DNA of 64,000 nucleotides from Cognatundibacterium aquatile (GTDB lineage: Bacteria; Pseudomonadota; Gammaproteobacteria; Burkholderiales; Burkholderiaceae_D): contig NZ_JACOFT010000001.1 in the NCBI RefSeq assembly GCF_014699135.1, positions 868,001-932,000 on the forward strand. The letters run 5' to 3'. How positions within the stretch are numbered: the first letter of the stretch is position 1; each line of letters opens with the position of its first letter. Below are positions 56,855-64,000 of this stretch, piece by piece. The notes under the pieces were generated by a model that did no database searches, was not told the origin of the DNA, and saw only the letters and a list, made by a program, of their open reading frames with translations. Position numbers and translations under genes: made by a program.

Positions 56855-57307
56855 ATGAAACAAAAATTAAGTCTTAAAGGCAGGGCACTCAGGTATTTAT
56901 CTATGCGTGAGCACAGTCGCGCCGAATTATTCAGAAAACTATCTTCACACGCAGAAGATGGGGATGATGTCGATGCCATTCTTGACTGGCTTGAAGAAAA
57001 TAATTTTCTATCTACAGAAAGATTTTCAGATTCGTTGGTCAACAGACGTTCGGGGCGCTTTGGGAATCATCGTATTCTGGCGGAGTTGCAAAGTCACAAC
57101 GTAGATGCCATAGAAATAGACCGGATTAAATCCGAATTAGCAGAGTCCGAGACATCCAGAGCAGTTGATGTATTGCTCCGCAAATTTCCCCGTCCGCCTT
57201 TGAATCAAATTGAACGCCTCAAGCAAAGTAGGTTTTTACAACAAAGAGGTTTTTCCGGGAAGTCCATACAACTTGCCCTGAAGACGGAACGTTCAGCCAA
57301 TGATTAG
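56855..57307 (+). CDS. recX: RecA-modulating protein RecX
   Basis: About 150 residues, mostly helical three-helix repeats: SLKGRALRYLSMREHSRAEL, then VDAILDWLEENNFLSTERF and FGNHRILAELQSHNVDAIEI. RecX limits RecA filament growth. An ATG at 56828 lies in the loop of the terminator hairpin, so the ATG at 56855 is chosen; it directly precedes the conserved start of the family. It follows recA in the usual order. Confidence 0.93.
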   Translation: MKQKLSLKGRALRYLSMREHSRAELFRKLSSHAEDGDDVDAILDWLEENNFLSTERFSDSLVNRRSGRFGNHRILAELQSHNVDAIEIDRIKSELAESETSRAVDVLLRKFPRPPLNQIERLKQSRFLQQRGFSGKSIQLALKTERSAND

Positions 57308-57482
57308 CAAAAGTAAATCTCGGTTTCGTCATGCAAAAAAAAATGAGGCGAGATACGAGTTGCTTAATTAGCTGTGCTAGAATCCGCAGGTTTTTTGCAG
57401 CGCCGCAGGAGCGGCTGCTACCGTAGAAGCTGCGGTAGCGACACGCAATTGTGGCTAATTTAAAGTAAGCCGCTTAAAAGGC

Positions 57483-58067
57483 ATGATGCCCTTATCTACT
57501 CCCAATATACAACGCACGTTGAAGCATACGCGTGCGATCAGCATATCCGCGTTCGCCCGGGACGATGGATTATGGGATCTTGACGCGCGTATCACTGATC
57601 ATAAGACCCGTGATATTACGCTTGCGTCCGGCGTCCGACCGGAGGGTGTGGCTTTGCACGATCTTCAATTACGTGTAACGATTGACCTGCAATTGACCAT
57701 TGTCGATGCGCAGGCGCTGTCAGTGGCAGTTCCTTATCCTGGTTATTGTGAAGTCATAGAAGCTGACTATAAAAAGCTTATTGGACTCAATCTGATGCAG
57801 CAATTTCGTCAGGGAGTCAAAGAGCGCATGTCAGGTGTTAATGGTTGCTCTCATTTAACGGAACTTGCTTTAGTACTTCCAACCGCTGCGATCCAGGCTT
57901 TTGCCGGCGATGTTATTGACACTCGCGATGGCGCCAGTAGCTCAACTGAATCTCAACAACCGTTTCAGCTTGACCGTTGCCACGCTTTGCGTCTGGATGG
58001 TCCGGCTGTCGTTCAGTATTACCCGCGTTGGGCGAAATCAGTGCCTAACGCAAAATCACCCAGCTAG
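57483..58067 (+). CDS. DUF2889 protein
   Basis: A 194-residue cytoplasmic protein of unknown function. The family pattern is visible: HTRAISISAFARDDGLWDLD, ARITDHKTRDIT, VEGVALHDLQLRV-like block, VPYPGYCEVIEADYKKLIGL, and GVNGCSHLTELALVLPTAAI. Members are common next to recX and sucC in betaproteobacteria, as here. The ATG at 57483 or the adjacent one at 57486 may be used. The 175 bp upstream contain an inverted repeat, GCTACCG/CGGTAGC (57417-57439). Confidence 0.85.
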   Translation: MMPLSTPNIQRTLKHTRAISISAFARDDGLWDLDARITDHKTRDITLASGVRPEGVALHDLQLRVTIDLQLTIVDAQALSVAVPYPGYCEVIEADYKKLIGLNLMQQFRQGVKERMSGVNGCSHLTELALVLPTAAIQAFAGDVIDTRDGASSSTESQQPFQLDRCHALRLDGPAVVQYYPRWAKSVPNAKSPS

Positions 58068-58112
58068 TTTGTTTTTTAATTATTTATACCTCAGTGTCTG
58101 AAGGGAAGTCGT

Positions 58113-59279
58113 ATGAAAATTCATGAGTATCAGGGTAAAGAAATCCTCCGTAAATTCGGAGTGACCGTACCACGCGGTATCCCATGCATGTCTGTTGATG
58201 AAGCCGTTAAAGCGGCTGAAACTCTGGGCGGGCCAGTCTGGGTAGTCAAGGCGCAAATCCACGCGGGTGGCCGCGGTAAAGGTGGTGGCGTGAAAGTCGC
58301 AAAATCTCTGGAGCAAGTGCGTGAATACGCTGATGCGATCATGGGTATGCAACTGGTGACACATCAGACCGGCCCTGAAGGTCAAAAAGTTCGTCGCTTG
58401 TTGATCGAAGAGGGTGCCGATATCGCGAAAGAACTGTACGTCAGTATGGTGACTGACCGTATCAGCCAACGCGTTGTATTGATGGCATCGTCTGAAGGTG
58501 GCATGGACATCGAAGAAGTTGCAGAGAAACATCCAGAGTTGATTCACTCTATCGCGATCGATCCAAGTGCTGGCTTACAAGACGCAGAAGCTGATGATAT
58601 CTCCCGCAAAATCGGGGTGCCAGAAGGTTCTATCGCTGATGCGCGCGTTCAATTGCAAGGTTTGTTTAAAGCCTTCATGGAAACAGATTGTTCTTTAGCT
58701 GAAATCAATCCGCTGATCTTGACTGGTTCAGGCAAAGTAATTGCACTCGATGCGAAATTTAACTTTGACGCGAACTCTTTGTTCCGCCAACCTGAAATCG
58801 TTGCTTACCGCGATCTGGATGAAGAAGATCCAGCGGAAATCGAAGCGTCTAAATTTGACTTGGCTTATATTTCCCTCGACGGCAATATCGGTTGCTTGGT
58901 CAACGGTGCAGGTTTGGCGATGGCAACAATGGATACCATCAAATTGTTCGGCGGTGAGCCAGCTAACTTCCTCGACGTAGGTGGTGGCGCGACAGCAGAA
59001 AAAGTCACTGAAGCCTTCAAGATCATGTTGAAAAATCCAGGTCTGAAAGCGATCCTGGTCAACATCTTCGGCGGCATTATGCGTTGTGACGTGATTGCAG
59101 AAGGCGTGATTACCGCGTCTAAAGCAGTGTCATTGCAAGTGCCTTTGGTTGTACGCATGAAAGGTACAAACGAAGATATCGGTAAGAAGATGTTGGCTGA
59201 CTCTGGTCTGCCTATCATTTCTGCAGACACGATGGAAGAGGCAGCGCAGAAGGTTGTTGCCGCTGCTGCTCAAGCTTAA
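58113..59279 (+). CDS. sucC: Succinyl-CoA synthetase, beta subunit (ADP-forming)
   Basis: A 388-residue TCA-cycle subunit with an ATP-grasp fold, binding nucleotide and succinate. Signatures are [60 protein letters not shown], and [29 protein letters not shown] lies just upstream of the ATG. sucD follows 18 bp later; codon use in both is noticeably biased, as expected for highly expressed genes. Confidence 0.98.
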   Translation: MKIHEYQGKEILRKFGVTVPRGIPCMSVDEAVKAAETLGGPVWVVKAQIHAGGRGKGGGVKVAKSLEQVREYADAIMGMQLVTHQTGPEGQKVRRLLIEEGADIAKELYVSMVTDRISQRVVLMASSEGGMDIEEVAEKHPELIHSIAIDPSAGLQDAEADDISRKIGVPEGSIADARVQLQGLFKAFMETDCSLAEINPLILTGSGKVIALDAKFNFDANSLFRQPEIVAYRDLDEEDPAEIEASKFDLAYISLDGNIGCLVNGAGLAMATMDTIKLFGGEPANFLDVGGGATAEKVTEAFKIMLKNPGLKAILVNIFGGIMRCDVIAEGVITASKAVSLQVPLVVRMKGTNEDIGKKMLADSGLPIISADTMEEAAQKVVAAAAQA

Positions 59280-59297
59280 TTATCGCAAGGAATCACT

Positions 59298-60179
59298 ATG
59301 TCCATCCTGATTAATAAAGACACTAAAGTTATTACCCAAGGTATCACTGGTAAAACTGGCCAGTTCCATACACGTATGTGCCGCGATTACGCAAACGGTA
59401 AAAACTGTTTCGTGGCAGGCGTCAATCCTAAGAAAGCTGGTGAAGATTTCGAAGGCATTCCAATTTTCGCGAATGTTTCCGAAGCGAAGGCAGCAACAGG
59501 TGCAACTGTTTCTGTGATCTATGTTCCACCAGCAGGTGCAGCAGCTGCGATCTGGGAAGCTGTAGAAGCGGATCTCGATTTGGCTATTTGCATCACTGAA
59601 GGTATTCCTGTCCGCGACATGATGATGTTGAAAGACCGCATGGCTAAAGCTGGCAGCAAAACAAAATTGCTCGGCCCTAACTGCCCAGGTCTGATCACAC
59701 CAGACGAAATCAAGATTGGTATTATGCCAGGCCATATTCACCGTAAAGGCCGTATCGGCGTGGTTTCCCGTTCAGGTACTTTGACATACGAAGCTGTTGG
59801 TCAATTGACAGCACTGGGTCTGGGTCAGTCTTCTGCAGTTGGTATCGGTGGCGATCCTATCAACGGTTTGAAACATATCGACATCATGAAGATGTTCAAT
59901 GATGATCCAGATACTGACGCTGTGATTATGATTGGCGAAATCGGCGGTCCAGATGAAGCGAATGCATCTTACTGGGTACGCGACAACATGAAGAAACCAG
60001 TGGTTGGTTTCATCGCTGGTGTGACTGCGCCTCCAGGCAAACGCATGGGTCATGCGGGTGCGTTGATTTCCGGTGGTGCCGATACTGCGCAAGCAAAATT
60101 GGACATTATGGAAGAGTGCGGCATTAAAGCAACGAAGAATCCATCTGAAATGGCGCGTTTGTTGAAAGCAATGCTGTAA
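59298..60179 (+). CDS. sucD: Succinyl-CoA synthetase, alpha subunit
   Basis: A 293-residue subunit that carries the phosphorylated His and binds CoA. Signatures are VITQGITGKTGQFHTRMCRD, GVNPKKAGEDFEGIPIFANV, LGPNCPGLITPDEIKIGIMP (the CoA-site block), and the active-site His in GKRMGHAGALISGGADTAQA. It ends at a strong terminator and forms an operon with sucC. Confidence 0.98.
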   Translation: MSILINKDTKVITQGITGKTGQFHTRMCRDYANGKNCFVAGVNPKKAGEDFEGIPIFANVSEAKAATGATVSVIYVPPAGAAAAIWEAVEADLDLAICITEGIPVRDMMMLKDRMAKAGSKTKLLGPNCPGLITPDEIKIGIMPGHIHRKGRIGVVSRSGTLTYEAVGQLTALGLGQSSAVGIGGDPINGLKHIDIMKMFNDDPDTDAVIMIGEIGGPDEANASYWVRDNMKKPVVGFIAGVTAPPGKRMGHAGALISGGADTAQAKLDIMEECGIKATKNPSEMARLLKAML

Positions 60180-60200
60180 TTTTCTTTTTATTCAAAATAA

Positions 60201-60228
60201 AAAAACCGCGATTTTCGCGGTTTTTTTT
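60201..60228 (+). terminator. Intrinsic terminator after sucD
   Basis: AAAAACCGCGA (60201-60211) and TCGCGGTTTTT form a stem with a TTT loop, and eight T in all follow CGCGG. It is 21 bp past the sucD stop. Confidence 0.93.
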
Positions 60229-60368
60229 CGTACTCACACTTTGCTTTTGAGTATATGAAGTGCAAACTCAATACCTTAATGTTAAGCTAGCAACGATAGG
60301 CAATATTAAATAAACTAAACTTCCTTGGTTTTCTGCCCGAGCCTGTAATCAATGAGCGCTATTTATCG

Positions 60369-61175
60369 ATGTCACATCAGTATGTACTAGAATTTGCTGC
60401 ACTGTCTGATATCGGACGAGTCAGGAAACATAACGAAGATGCGATCGTTGTCTGTGCTGATTACGGCTGTGTTGTGCTTGCGGATGGCATGGGAGGATAC
60501 AAAGCAGGAGAAGTTGCCAGTGCGATGACGGCAAAGATTGTTGCTGATTATCTCTGCGCAAAACTGGATTCAGCTTGGTATACAAAATTGGGTTTCCAAT
60601 CGATTCATTTGTCGCGCTGGATCTCAGATGCCATTCATTTAGCAAATCGTCAGGTCGTGCAGACTTCGCAGGAAAATCCGGAATGTTTTGGTATGGGAAC
60701 AACAGTGGTTGTAGCATGTTGTACTCAAGATAAAATTTTATTTGCACATGTAGGCGATTCCAGGGCATATCGCTATCGTAATCATGCGCTTGTAAGAATG
60801 ACGGAAGATCATTCCGTGCTCCAGGAGCAAATCAATGCAGGTTTAATTTCAGAATCGCAGGCACGGTTTTCAACGATCAAAAATTTGATTACGCGTGCGG
60901 TAGGAACCCAGGAGAATATTGAGGTAGACCTGAGTGTGCATCAGGCAGATGAGACCGATGTGTATATGCTCTGTTCTGACGGATTGACTGACTTGCTTGC
61001 TGACGATCAGATACAGGACATATTGCGGCAGTACGAAGGTAATTTACAGGCGTGTTGCAGGGCATTAATTGATTGCGCAAATGAGGCAGGGGGTTTTGAT
61101 AACACTTCTGTTGTTTTGTTTAAATTAAAGGCGGTATCAGGTCCGTCGTGGGTGGAGAAATTGCTATTTCGGTAA
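60369..61175 (+). CDS. PP2C-family Ser/Thr protein phosphatase
   Basis: A 268-residue metal-dependent phosphatase (Stp1/PrpC/PppA type). The motifs are complete: IGRVRKHNEDAIVV, VVLADGMGGYKAGEVAS (metal Asp and GG), FGMGTTVVVACC, LFAHVGDSRAYRYRNHALV, MTEDHSVLQEQINAG, MLCSDGLTDLLADDQIQDIL and GGFDNTSVVLFK. It has no membrane segment. The next gene encodes an FHA protein, so the two probably act in one phospho-signalling module; no Ser/Thr kinase gene lies in the window. The start codon lacks a clear ribosome binding site. Confidence 0.93.
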   Translation: MSHQYVLEFAALSDIGRVRKHNEDAIVVCADYGCVVLADGMGGYKAGEVASAMTAKIVADYLCAKLDSAWYTKLGFQSIHLSRWISDAIHLANRQVVQTSQENPECFGMGTTVVVACCTQDKILFAHVGDSRAYRYRNHALVRMTEDHSVLQEQINAGLISESQARFSTIKNLITRAVGTQENIEVDLSVHQADETDVYMLCSDGLTDLLADDQIQDILRQYEGNLQACCRALIDCANEAGGFDNTSVVLFKLKAVSGPSWVEKLLFR

Positions 61176-61206
61176 TTTTTTAAATTGAATGAGTGAGAGA
61201 TGATTT

Positions 61207-61806
61207 ATGGCGAAAATAATCGTCACCTTTAATGGATTGGTGCAGCAAGAAGTTAGTATTAACAAGTCCCGTATTACGATAGGTCGGCGCATTGGGAACG
61301 ATATAGTCATTGACCACCTGACTGTCAGTGGTCAACACGCGGCGATCGATACCACGTCAAACGGTTCTTTCGTTCTCGATTTAGGTAGTACCAATGGCAC
61401 GTTGGTCAACAATCAGCCAGTCAAAAAGCATTTACTCCAGCACGACGATGTCATTGATATCGGTAAGTACAAATTACGCTTTCAGGTAGAGAAGAGTGCG
61501 CAGGTCACAGCAGTTTCCTCAGTTGCTTCGGCGTCAGTGATGGCACAGGCTCCGGCGAAAATAAAAGTGATCAATGGCGCGAATGCAGGTAAAGAACTGG
61601 CATTGACAAAAGCAGTGACGACAGTGGGTAGTCCCGGAACGCAGGTTATTGCAATTGCAAAGCAAACGGACAAATATATTGTCCGCCATGTGGAAGGTAA
61701 AGAATTTCCGAAAGTGAATGGGCAACTGCTTTCAGATCAGCCGCATACATTACAGCATGGCGACGTGATTGATATCAGCGGTACTCACATGCAATTCAGC
61801 AATTAG
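61207..61806 (+). CDS. FHA-domain protein
   Basis: A 199-residue cytoplasmic protein. The N-terminal FHA domain has the phosphothreonine-binding residues in ITIGRRIGNDIVIDHLTVSG, QHAAIDTT and VLDLGSTNGTLVNNQPV. After an Ala/Ser linker (about 100-115) the C-terminal part repeats the fold in degenerate form (HGDVIDISGTHMQFSN parallels HDDVIDIGKYKLRFQV) but lacks the GR-N and SxxH residues. It probably reads phosphothreonine signals controlled by the upstream phosphatase. Confidence 0.88.
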   Translation: MAKIIVTFNGLVQQEVSINKSRITIGRRIGNDIVIDHLTVSGQHAAIDTTSNGSFVLDLGSTNGTLVNNQPVKKHLLQHDDVIDIGKYKLRFQVEKSAQVTAVSSVASASVMAQAPAKIKVINGANAGKELALTKAVTTVGSPGTQVIAIAKQTDKYIVRHVEGKEFPKVNGQLLSDQPHTLQHGDVIDISGTHMQFSN

Positions 61807-61946
61807 TTGCCAATACCATAAATATTTCCGACTTCGAATGTAAATTGCTGACAAAAAATGTCATTGATTGACGTAGGGTGTCATTTTTTTTATGTTCATC
61901 TTCAATGTTAACGTCAATTTACTCTAGCAGCTTAATATTAAATAGC

Positions 61947-61962
61947 TGGCACACAGTTTGCT
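61947..61962 (+). promoter_or_regulatory. Sigma-54 promoter of the first pilin gene
   Basis: TGGCAC (61947-61952), five bases, TTGCT (61958-61962): an exact fit to the -24/-12 consensus TGGCAC-N5-TTGCW. It is 47 bp before the pilin ATG. Pilin genes are typically transcribed by RpoN with PilR; the pilSR genes are not in the window. Confidence 0.88.
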
Positions 61963-62009
61963 GTAAGGTGAGCAGGGTCATCCTTTTTAATTGTTATCCG
62001 GAGAACTAT

Positions 62010-62471
62010 ATGAAATCTATGAAATTGGTTAAAAAAGTACAACAAGGTTTTACTTTGATTGAATTGATGATCGTTGTCGCGATTATCGGTATTCTGGCTG
62101 CAGTGGCGTTGCCTGCCTACAACGATTACACAACACGTGCTCAGGTTTCTGAAGCGGTTGAATTACTTGGCGGTTTGAAAGCCCCTATTTCTGCATACGG
62201 TTACGAAAATAAAGCATGGCCAACTTTGACTCCAACGCCAACATTAGCTACTGATGTTGCTGCAACATTGACTGGTAAATACTCGAATGTCGCTAATGCA
62301 GTTACAGGAGCGTTCCCTGTAGGTTCTATTAAAGCGACGATGAAAGCAGGTCAGGCAAATACAAAGGTCGTCGGAATGGCTACGGCCGATGGTGGTCAAA
62401 CTTGGGACTGCACCGCCGCGAATACAATTACTACAGTTGATATCAAGTGGTTGCCACAAGCATGTAAATAA
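62010..62471 (+). CDS. pilA: Type IV pilin, copy 1
   Basis: A 153-residue prepilin. The leader [13 protein letters not shown] is followed by [20 protein letters not shown]: Gly at -1, Phe at +1 for N-methylation, and Glu at +5. A C-terminal Cys pair (TWDCTAAN and LPQACK) closes the D-region loop. It is exported, cleaved by PilD and assembled into pili. The ATG at 62010 has GGAG at 8 bases; a longer frame from 61878 would run through the promoter and is rejected. Copy 2 differs at only four residues (K8G, A58G, S61A, P75A). Confidence 0.95.
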   Translation: MKSMKLVKKVQQGFTLIELMIVVAIIGILAAVALPAYNDYTTRAQVSEAVELLGGLKAPISAYGYENKAWPTLTPTPTLATDVAATLTGKYSNVANAVTGAFPVGSIKATMKAGQANTKVVGMATADGGQTWDCTAANTITTVDIKWLPQACK

Positions 62472-62479
62472 TTTAAATG

Positions 62480-62517
62480 CGCTTCTGAGGTAATGCTCCT
62501 TTAGAAGCGTTTTTTTT
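62480..62517 (+). terminator. Intrinsic terminator between pilin copies 1 and 2
   Basis: CGCTTCT (62480-62486) pairs with AGAAGCG (62503-62509), loop of 16 bases with a small GG/CC inside, then eight T. Confidence 0.8.
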
Positions 62518-62540
62518 GAATCATTACCTGGAGAGTTAAC

Positions 62541-63002
62541 ATGAAATCTATGAAATTGGTTGGAAAAGTACAACAAGGTTTTACTTTGATTGAATTGATG
62601 ATCGTTGTCGCGATTATCGGTATTTTGGCTGCAGTGGCATTGCCTGCGTACAATGATTACACAACACGCGCACAGGTGTCTGAAGCGGTTGAATTGCTTG
62701 GCGGTTTGAAAGGACCTATTGCTGCATACGGTTACGAAAATAAAGCATGGCCAACTTTGACTGCAACGCCAACATTGGCTACTGATGTTGCTGCAACATT
62801 GACTGGTAAATATTCGAATGTCGCTAATGCAGTTACAGGAGCGTTCCCTGTAGGTTCTATTAAAGCGACGATGAAAGCAGGTCAGGCAAATACAAAGGTC
62901 GTCGGAATGGCTACGGCCGATGGTGGTCAAACTTGGGACTGCACCGCCGCGAATACAATTACTACAGTTGATATCAAGTGGTTGCCACAAGCATGTAAGT
63001 AA
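62541..63002 (+). CDS. pilA: Type IV pilin, copy 2
   Basis: A 153-residue prepilin almost identical to copy 1. The leader is [13 protein letters not shown], the conserved [20 protein letters not shown] helix is intact, and residues 76-153 are the same as copy 1. The 185 bases from 62814 to 62998 are identical to 62283-62467, synonymous positions included, while the first half has several silent differences. GGAGAG lies before the ATG. There is no obvious sigma-54 promoter of its own, so it depends on readthrough of the terminator or is weakly expressed. Confidence 0.95.
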   Translation: MKSMKLVGKVQQGFTLIELMIVVAIIGILAAVALPAYNDYTTRAQVSEAVELLGGLKGPIAAYGYENKAWPTLTATPTLATDVAATLTGKYSNVANAVTGAFPVGSIKATMKAGQANTKVVGMATADGGQTWDCTAANTITTVDIKWLPQACK

Positions 63003-63021
63003 TTTATACCTCTTGCTGTGT

Positions 63022-63056
63022 AAAAAAGGGTGCTGGTTTTCGGCACCTTTTTTTTT
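63022..63056 (+). terminator. Intrinsic terminator between pilin copies 2 and 3
   Basis: GGTGC (63029-63033) pairs with GCACC (63043-63047), with an A-tract before and nine T after it. Confidence 0.8.
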
Positions 63057-63082
63057 GAGTCGTTCCTTGCCGAGAGATTGCC

Positions 63083-63529
63083 ATGTATAAAAAACTGTTT
63101 CAAAGAGGATTTACTCTGATAGAGTTAATGATAGTGGTAGCCATCATTGGTATTTTGGCCGCAATAGCATTACCCTCATACCTCGATTACACCACTCGTG
63201 CACAAGTGTCTGAAGCGGTGGAGTTGCTTGCGGGCGTGAAGGGACCACTTGCCGTTTATGGTTATGAAAATAAGGAATGGCCGGGTTTAGTCGATACTTC
63301 GCCTACGGCAACGCAAATTAATGTTGCTCTGGTGGGTAAATATTCAAAAATTGATAGTACTGTGCAAGGAACTTATCCTGAAGGCAGTATCACCTCGGTG
63401 ATGACTTATGGTCAGGCGGAAACTAAGAAAGTGGTATTTAAAACGCCTGACGGTGGAAAAATCTGGGATTGCAGCACAGGTGCGGGTACTGACATCGATC
63501 TGAAGTGGCGCCCTCAGGCATGTAAATAA
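63083..63529 (+). CDS. Type IV pilin, copy 3 (divergent paralogue)
   Basis: A 148-residue prepilin with a shorter leader (MYKKLFQRG) and the conserved [20 protein letters not shown] helix (Glu at +5). The middle matches copies 1 and 2 ([20 protein letters not shown]), but the C-terminal half differs clearly in sequence while keeping the Cys pair (WDCSTGAG and RPQACK). It may be a variant major subunit. AGAG lies upstream of the ATG. Confidence 0.93.
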   Translation: MYKKLFQRGFTLIELMIVVAIIGILAAIALPSYLDYTTRAQVSEAVELLAGVKGPLAVYGYENKEWPGLVDTSPTATQINVALVGKYSKIDSTVQGTYPEGSITSVMTYGQAETKKVVFKTPDGGKIWDCSTGAGTDIDLKWRPQACK

Positions 63530-63691
63530 GTCTTTGCAGACTGTGCCGAGTCTTTTCATATTTGAAAATAACTTTTTGTCAGTACGTATCACTCCAAAAC
63601 AAGTTGGATTAGTTTAGAATTCAGGACAAAGAAATAGCTGTTGTTGTGACACGATAGTCACCAATCATTTTTCTTCATGTTTCAACTTAAG

Positions 63692-63715
63692 GCATTCCTA
63701 CAGAATGCTTTTTTT
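63692..63715 (+). terminator. Intrinsic terminator after the third pilin gene
   Basis: GCATTC (63692-63697) pairs with GAATGC (63703-63708) around CTACA, then seven T. It lies upstream of the ATG at 63731 chosen for the next gene. Confidence 0.8.
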
Positions 63716-63730
63716 ATTGGCAGCTTGATT

Positions 63731-64000
63731 ATGTCCGGACTTTTTTTTCGTTTGCGTGCGTCAGGAATGCATTTGGTGGCATCTGCGATCATTGCCAGTG
63801 TCGTTGCGGGCACCATTCTGTTTTTGTGGTATCCAGGCCAATATGTTGACATTTGCAAAGGAATTCAGTTGATATGGCTGGTGATATCCGTTGATATCGT
63901 ACTTGGCCCGCTGCTGACATTTGTCGCATTCAACCAAAAGAAGAAAAAATCAGAGTTGTTGCGTGATATCGCGGTGATTGGTATTTTACAAATTTCTGGC
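63731..64000 (+). CDS. tfpZ: TfpX/TfpZ-family pilin accessory protein, 3' end beyond window
   Basis: The first 90 residues are visible. The pattern SGLFFRLRASGMHLVASAI, then FLWYPGQYVDICKGIQLIW, VISVDIVLGPLLTFVAFNQK and LLRDIAVIGILQISG has at least two membrane segments and matches the TfpX/TfpZ family found just downstream of pilin genes. These are inner-membrane proteins thought to aid pilin assembly or export. An ATG at 63677 is in frame, but would place the terminator hairpin inside the gene; the ATG at 63731 is chosen. Confidence 0.8.
   Translation, partial: MSGLFFRLRASGMHLVASAIIASVVAGTILFLWYPGQYVDICKGIQLIWLVISVDIVLGPLLTFVAFNQKKKKSELLRDIAVIGILQISG

Larger units (their letters stand above)
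62010..63002 (+). repeat. Direct repeat of two pilin genes (531 bp apart)
   Basis: Copy 1 (62010-62471) and copy 2 (62541-63002) are tandem direct repeats of 462 bp. The first 95 or so bases and the last 185 are near or fully identical, with differences clustered between. This pattern suggests duplication followed by gene conversion, and unequal recombination could delete or expand the pair. Confidence 0.85.

Noticed and set aside
57390-57482. G+C-rich dyads before the DUF2889 gene as a tRNA or small RNA gene
   Set aside because: No cloverleaf could be drawn: the stems do not fit tRNA arm lengths and there is no T-loop sequence.
61878-62009. A longer pilin frame starting at 61878
   Set aside because: It runs through an exact sigma-54 promoter and would give an implausible prepilin leader of more than 50 residues.

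Overview
The window looks like chromosomal DNA of a betaproteobacterium of the Oxalobacteraceae type (Undibacterium/Herminiimonas-like; this placement is inferred from gene order and protein style, not from a search). Supporting signs are about 50 percent G+C by eye, a class II (B12-dependent) ribonucleotide reductase, the order recA-recX-DUF2889-sucC-sucD followed by type IV pilin genes and a TfpX/TfpZ-like gene, and an Anbu/ATP-grasp/alpha-E/transglutaminase cluster. No rRNA, tRNA, insertion sequence, prophage or CRISPR array was recognised.

Layout. (1) 1-1982: the 5' part of a large secreted protein built of Ig-like (Big_2) repeats, running off the left edge. (2) 2469-4973: nrdJ. (3) 5208-18927: a long leftward run for LPS and O-antigen: waaA, an EamA transporter, a GT2 glycosyltransferase, waaC, a phosphomannomutase, a WbpM/CapD-type dehydratase, a sugar-1-phosphate transferase, a 4-keto reductase/epimerase, another GT2, and rfbDCAB for dTDP-L-rhamnose. 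(4) 19212-23173: grpE-dnaK-dnaJ with two sigma-32-like promoters. (5) 23419-38418: mostly housekeeping genes: a chalcone isomerase-like exported protein, carbonic anhydrase, an NHL-propeller/M23 fusion, a frameshifted Trp-rich gene, tungstate-type tupBC without tupA, panB, a DUF486 protein, folK, pcnB, a HAD phosphatase, hda, a PerM-like permease, purM, an S41 lipoprotein protease with an overlapping small lipoprotein, and tag.

(6) 38453-42616: the Anbu proteasome-like cluster. (7) 42688-47275: response regulator, sensor kinase and a two-part sodium:solute symporter. (8) 47622-49569: an SbtA-type bicarbonate permease divergent from a LysR regulator, with a paired direct repeat between them. 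(9) 49745-55566: a ProQ/FinO protein, pirin, a TMEM175-type channel, a nucleotidyltransferase-like protein, a lone Cache-domain protein and a chemoreceptor. (10) 55639-60228: recA with a LexA box, recX, a DUF2889 gene and sucCD. (11) 60369-64000: a PP2C phosphatase and FHA protein pair, then a sigma-54 promoter and three tandem type IV pilin genes, two of them nearly identical, and a pilin accessory gene cut by the right edge.

The observations most worth a second look are: a dispersed element of about 55 bp carrying a TACT-G6-N-AGTA core that resembles CsoR/RcnR-family operators; the NHL-M23 fusion; the frameshifted Trp-rich gene; the paired repeat controlling the SbtA/LysR intergenic region; the tandem pilins with an exactly identical 185-bp 3' block; and the complete Anbu cluster.
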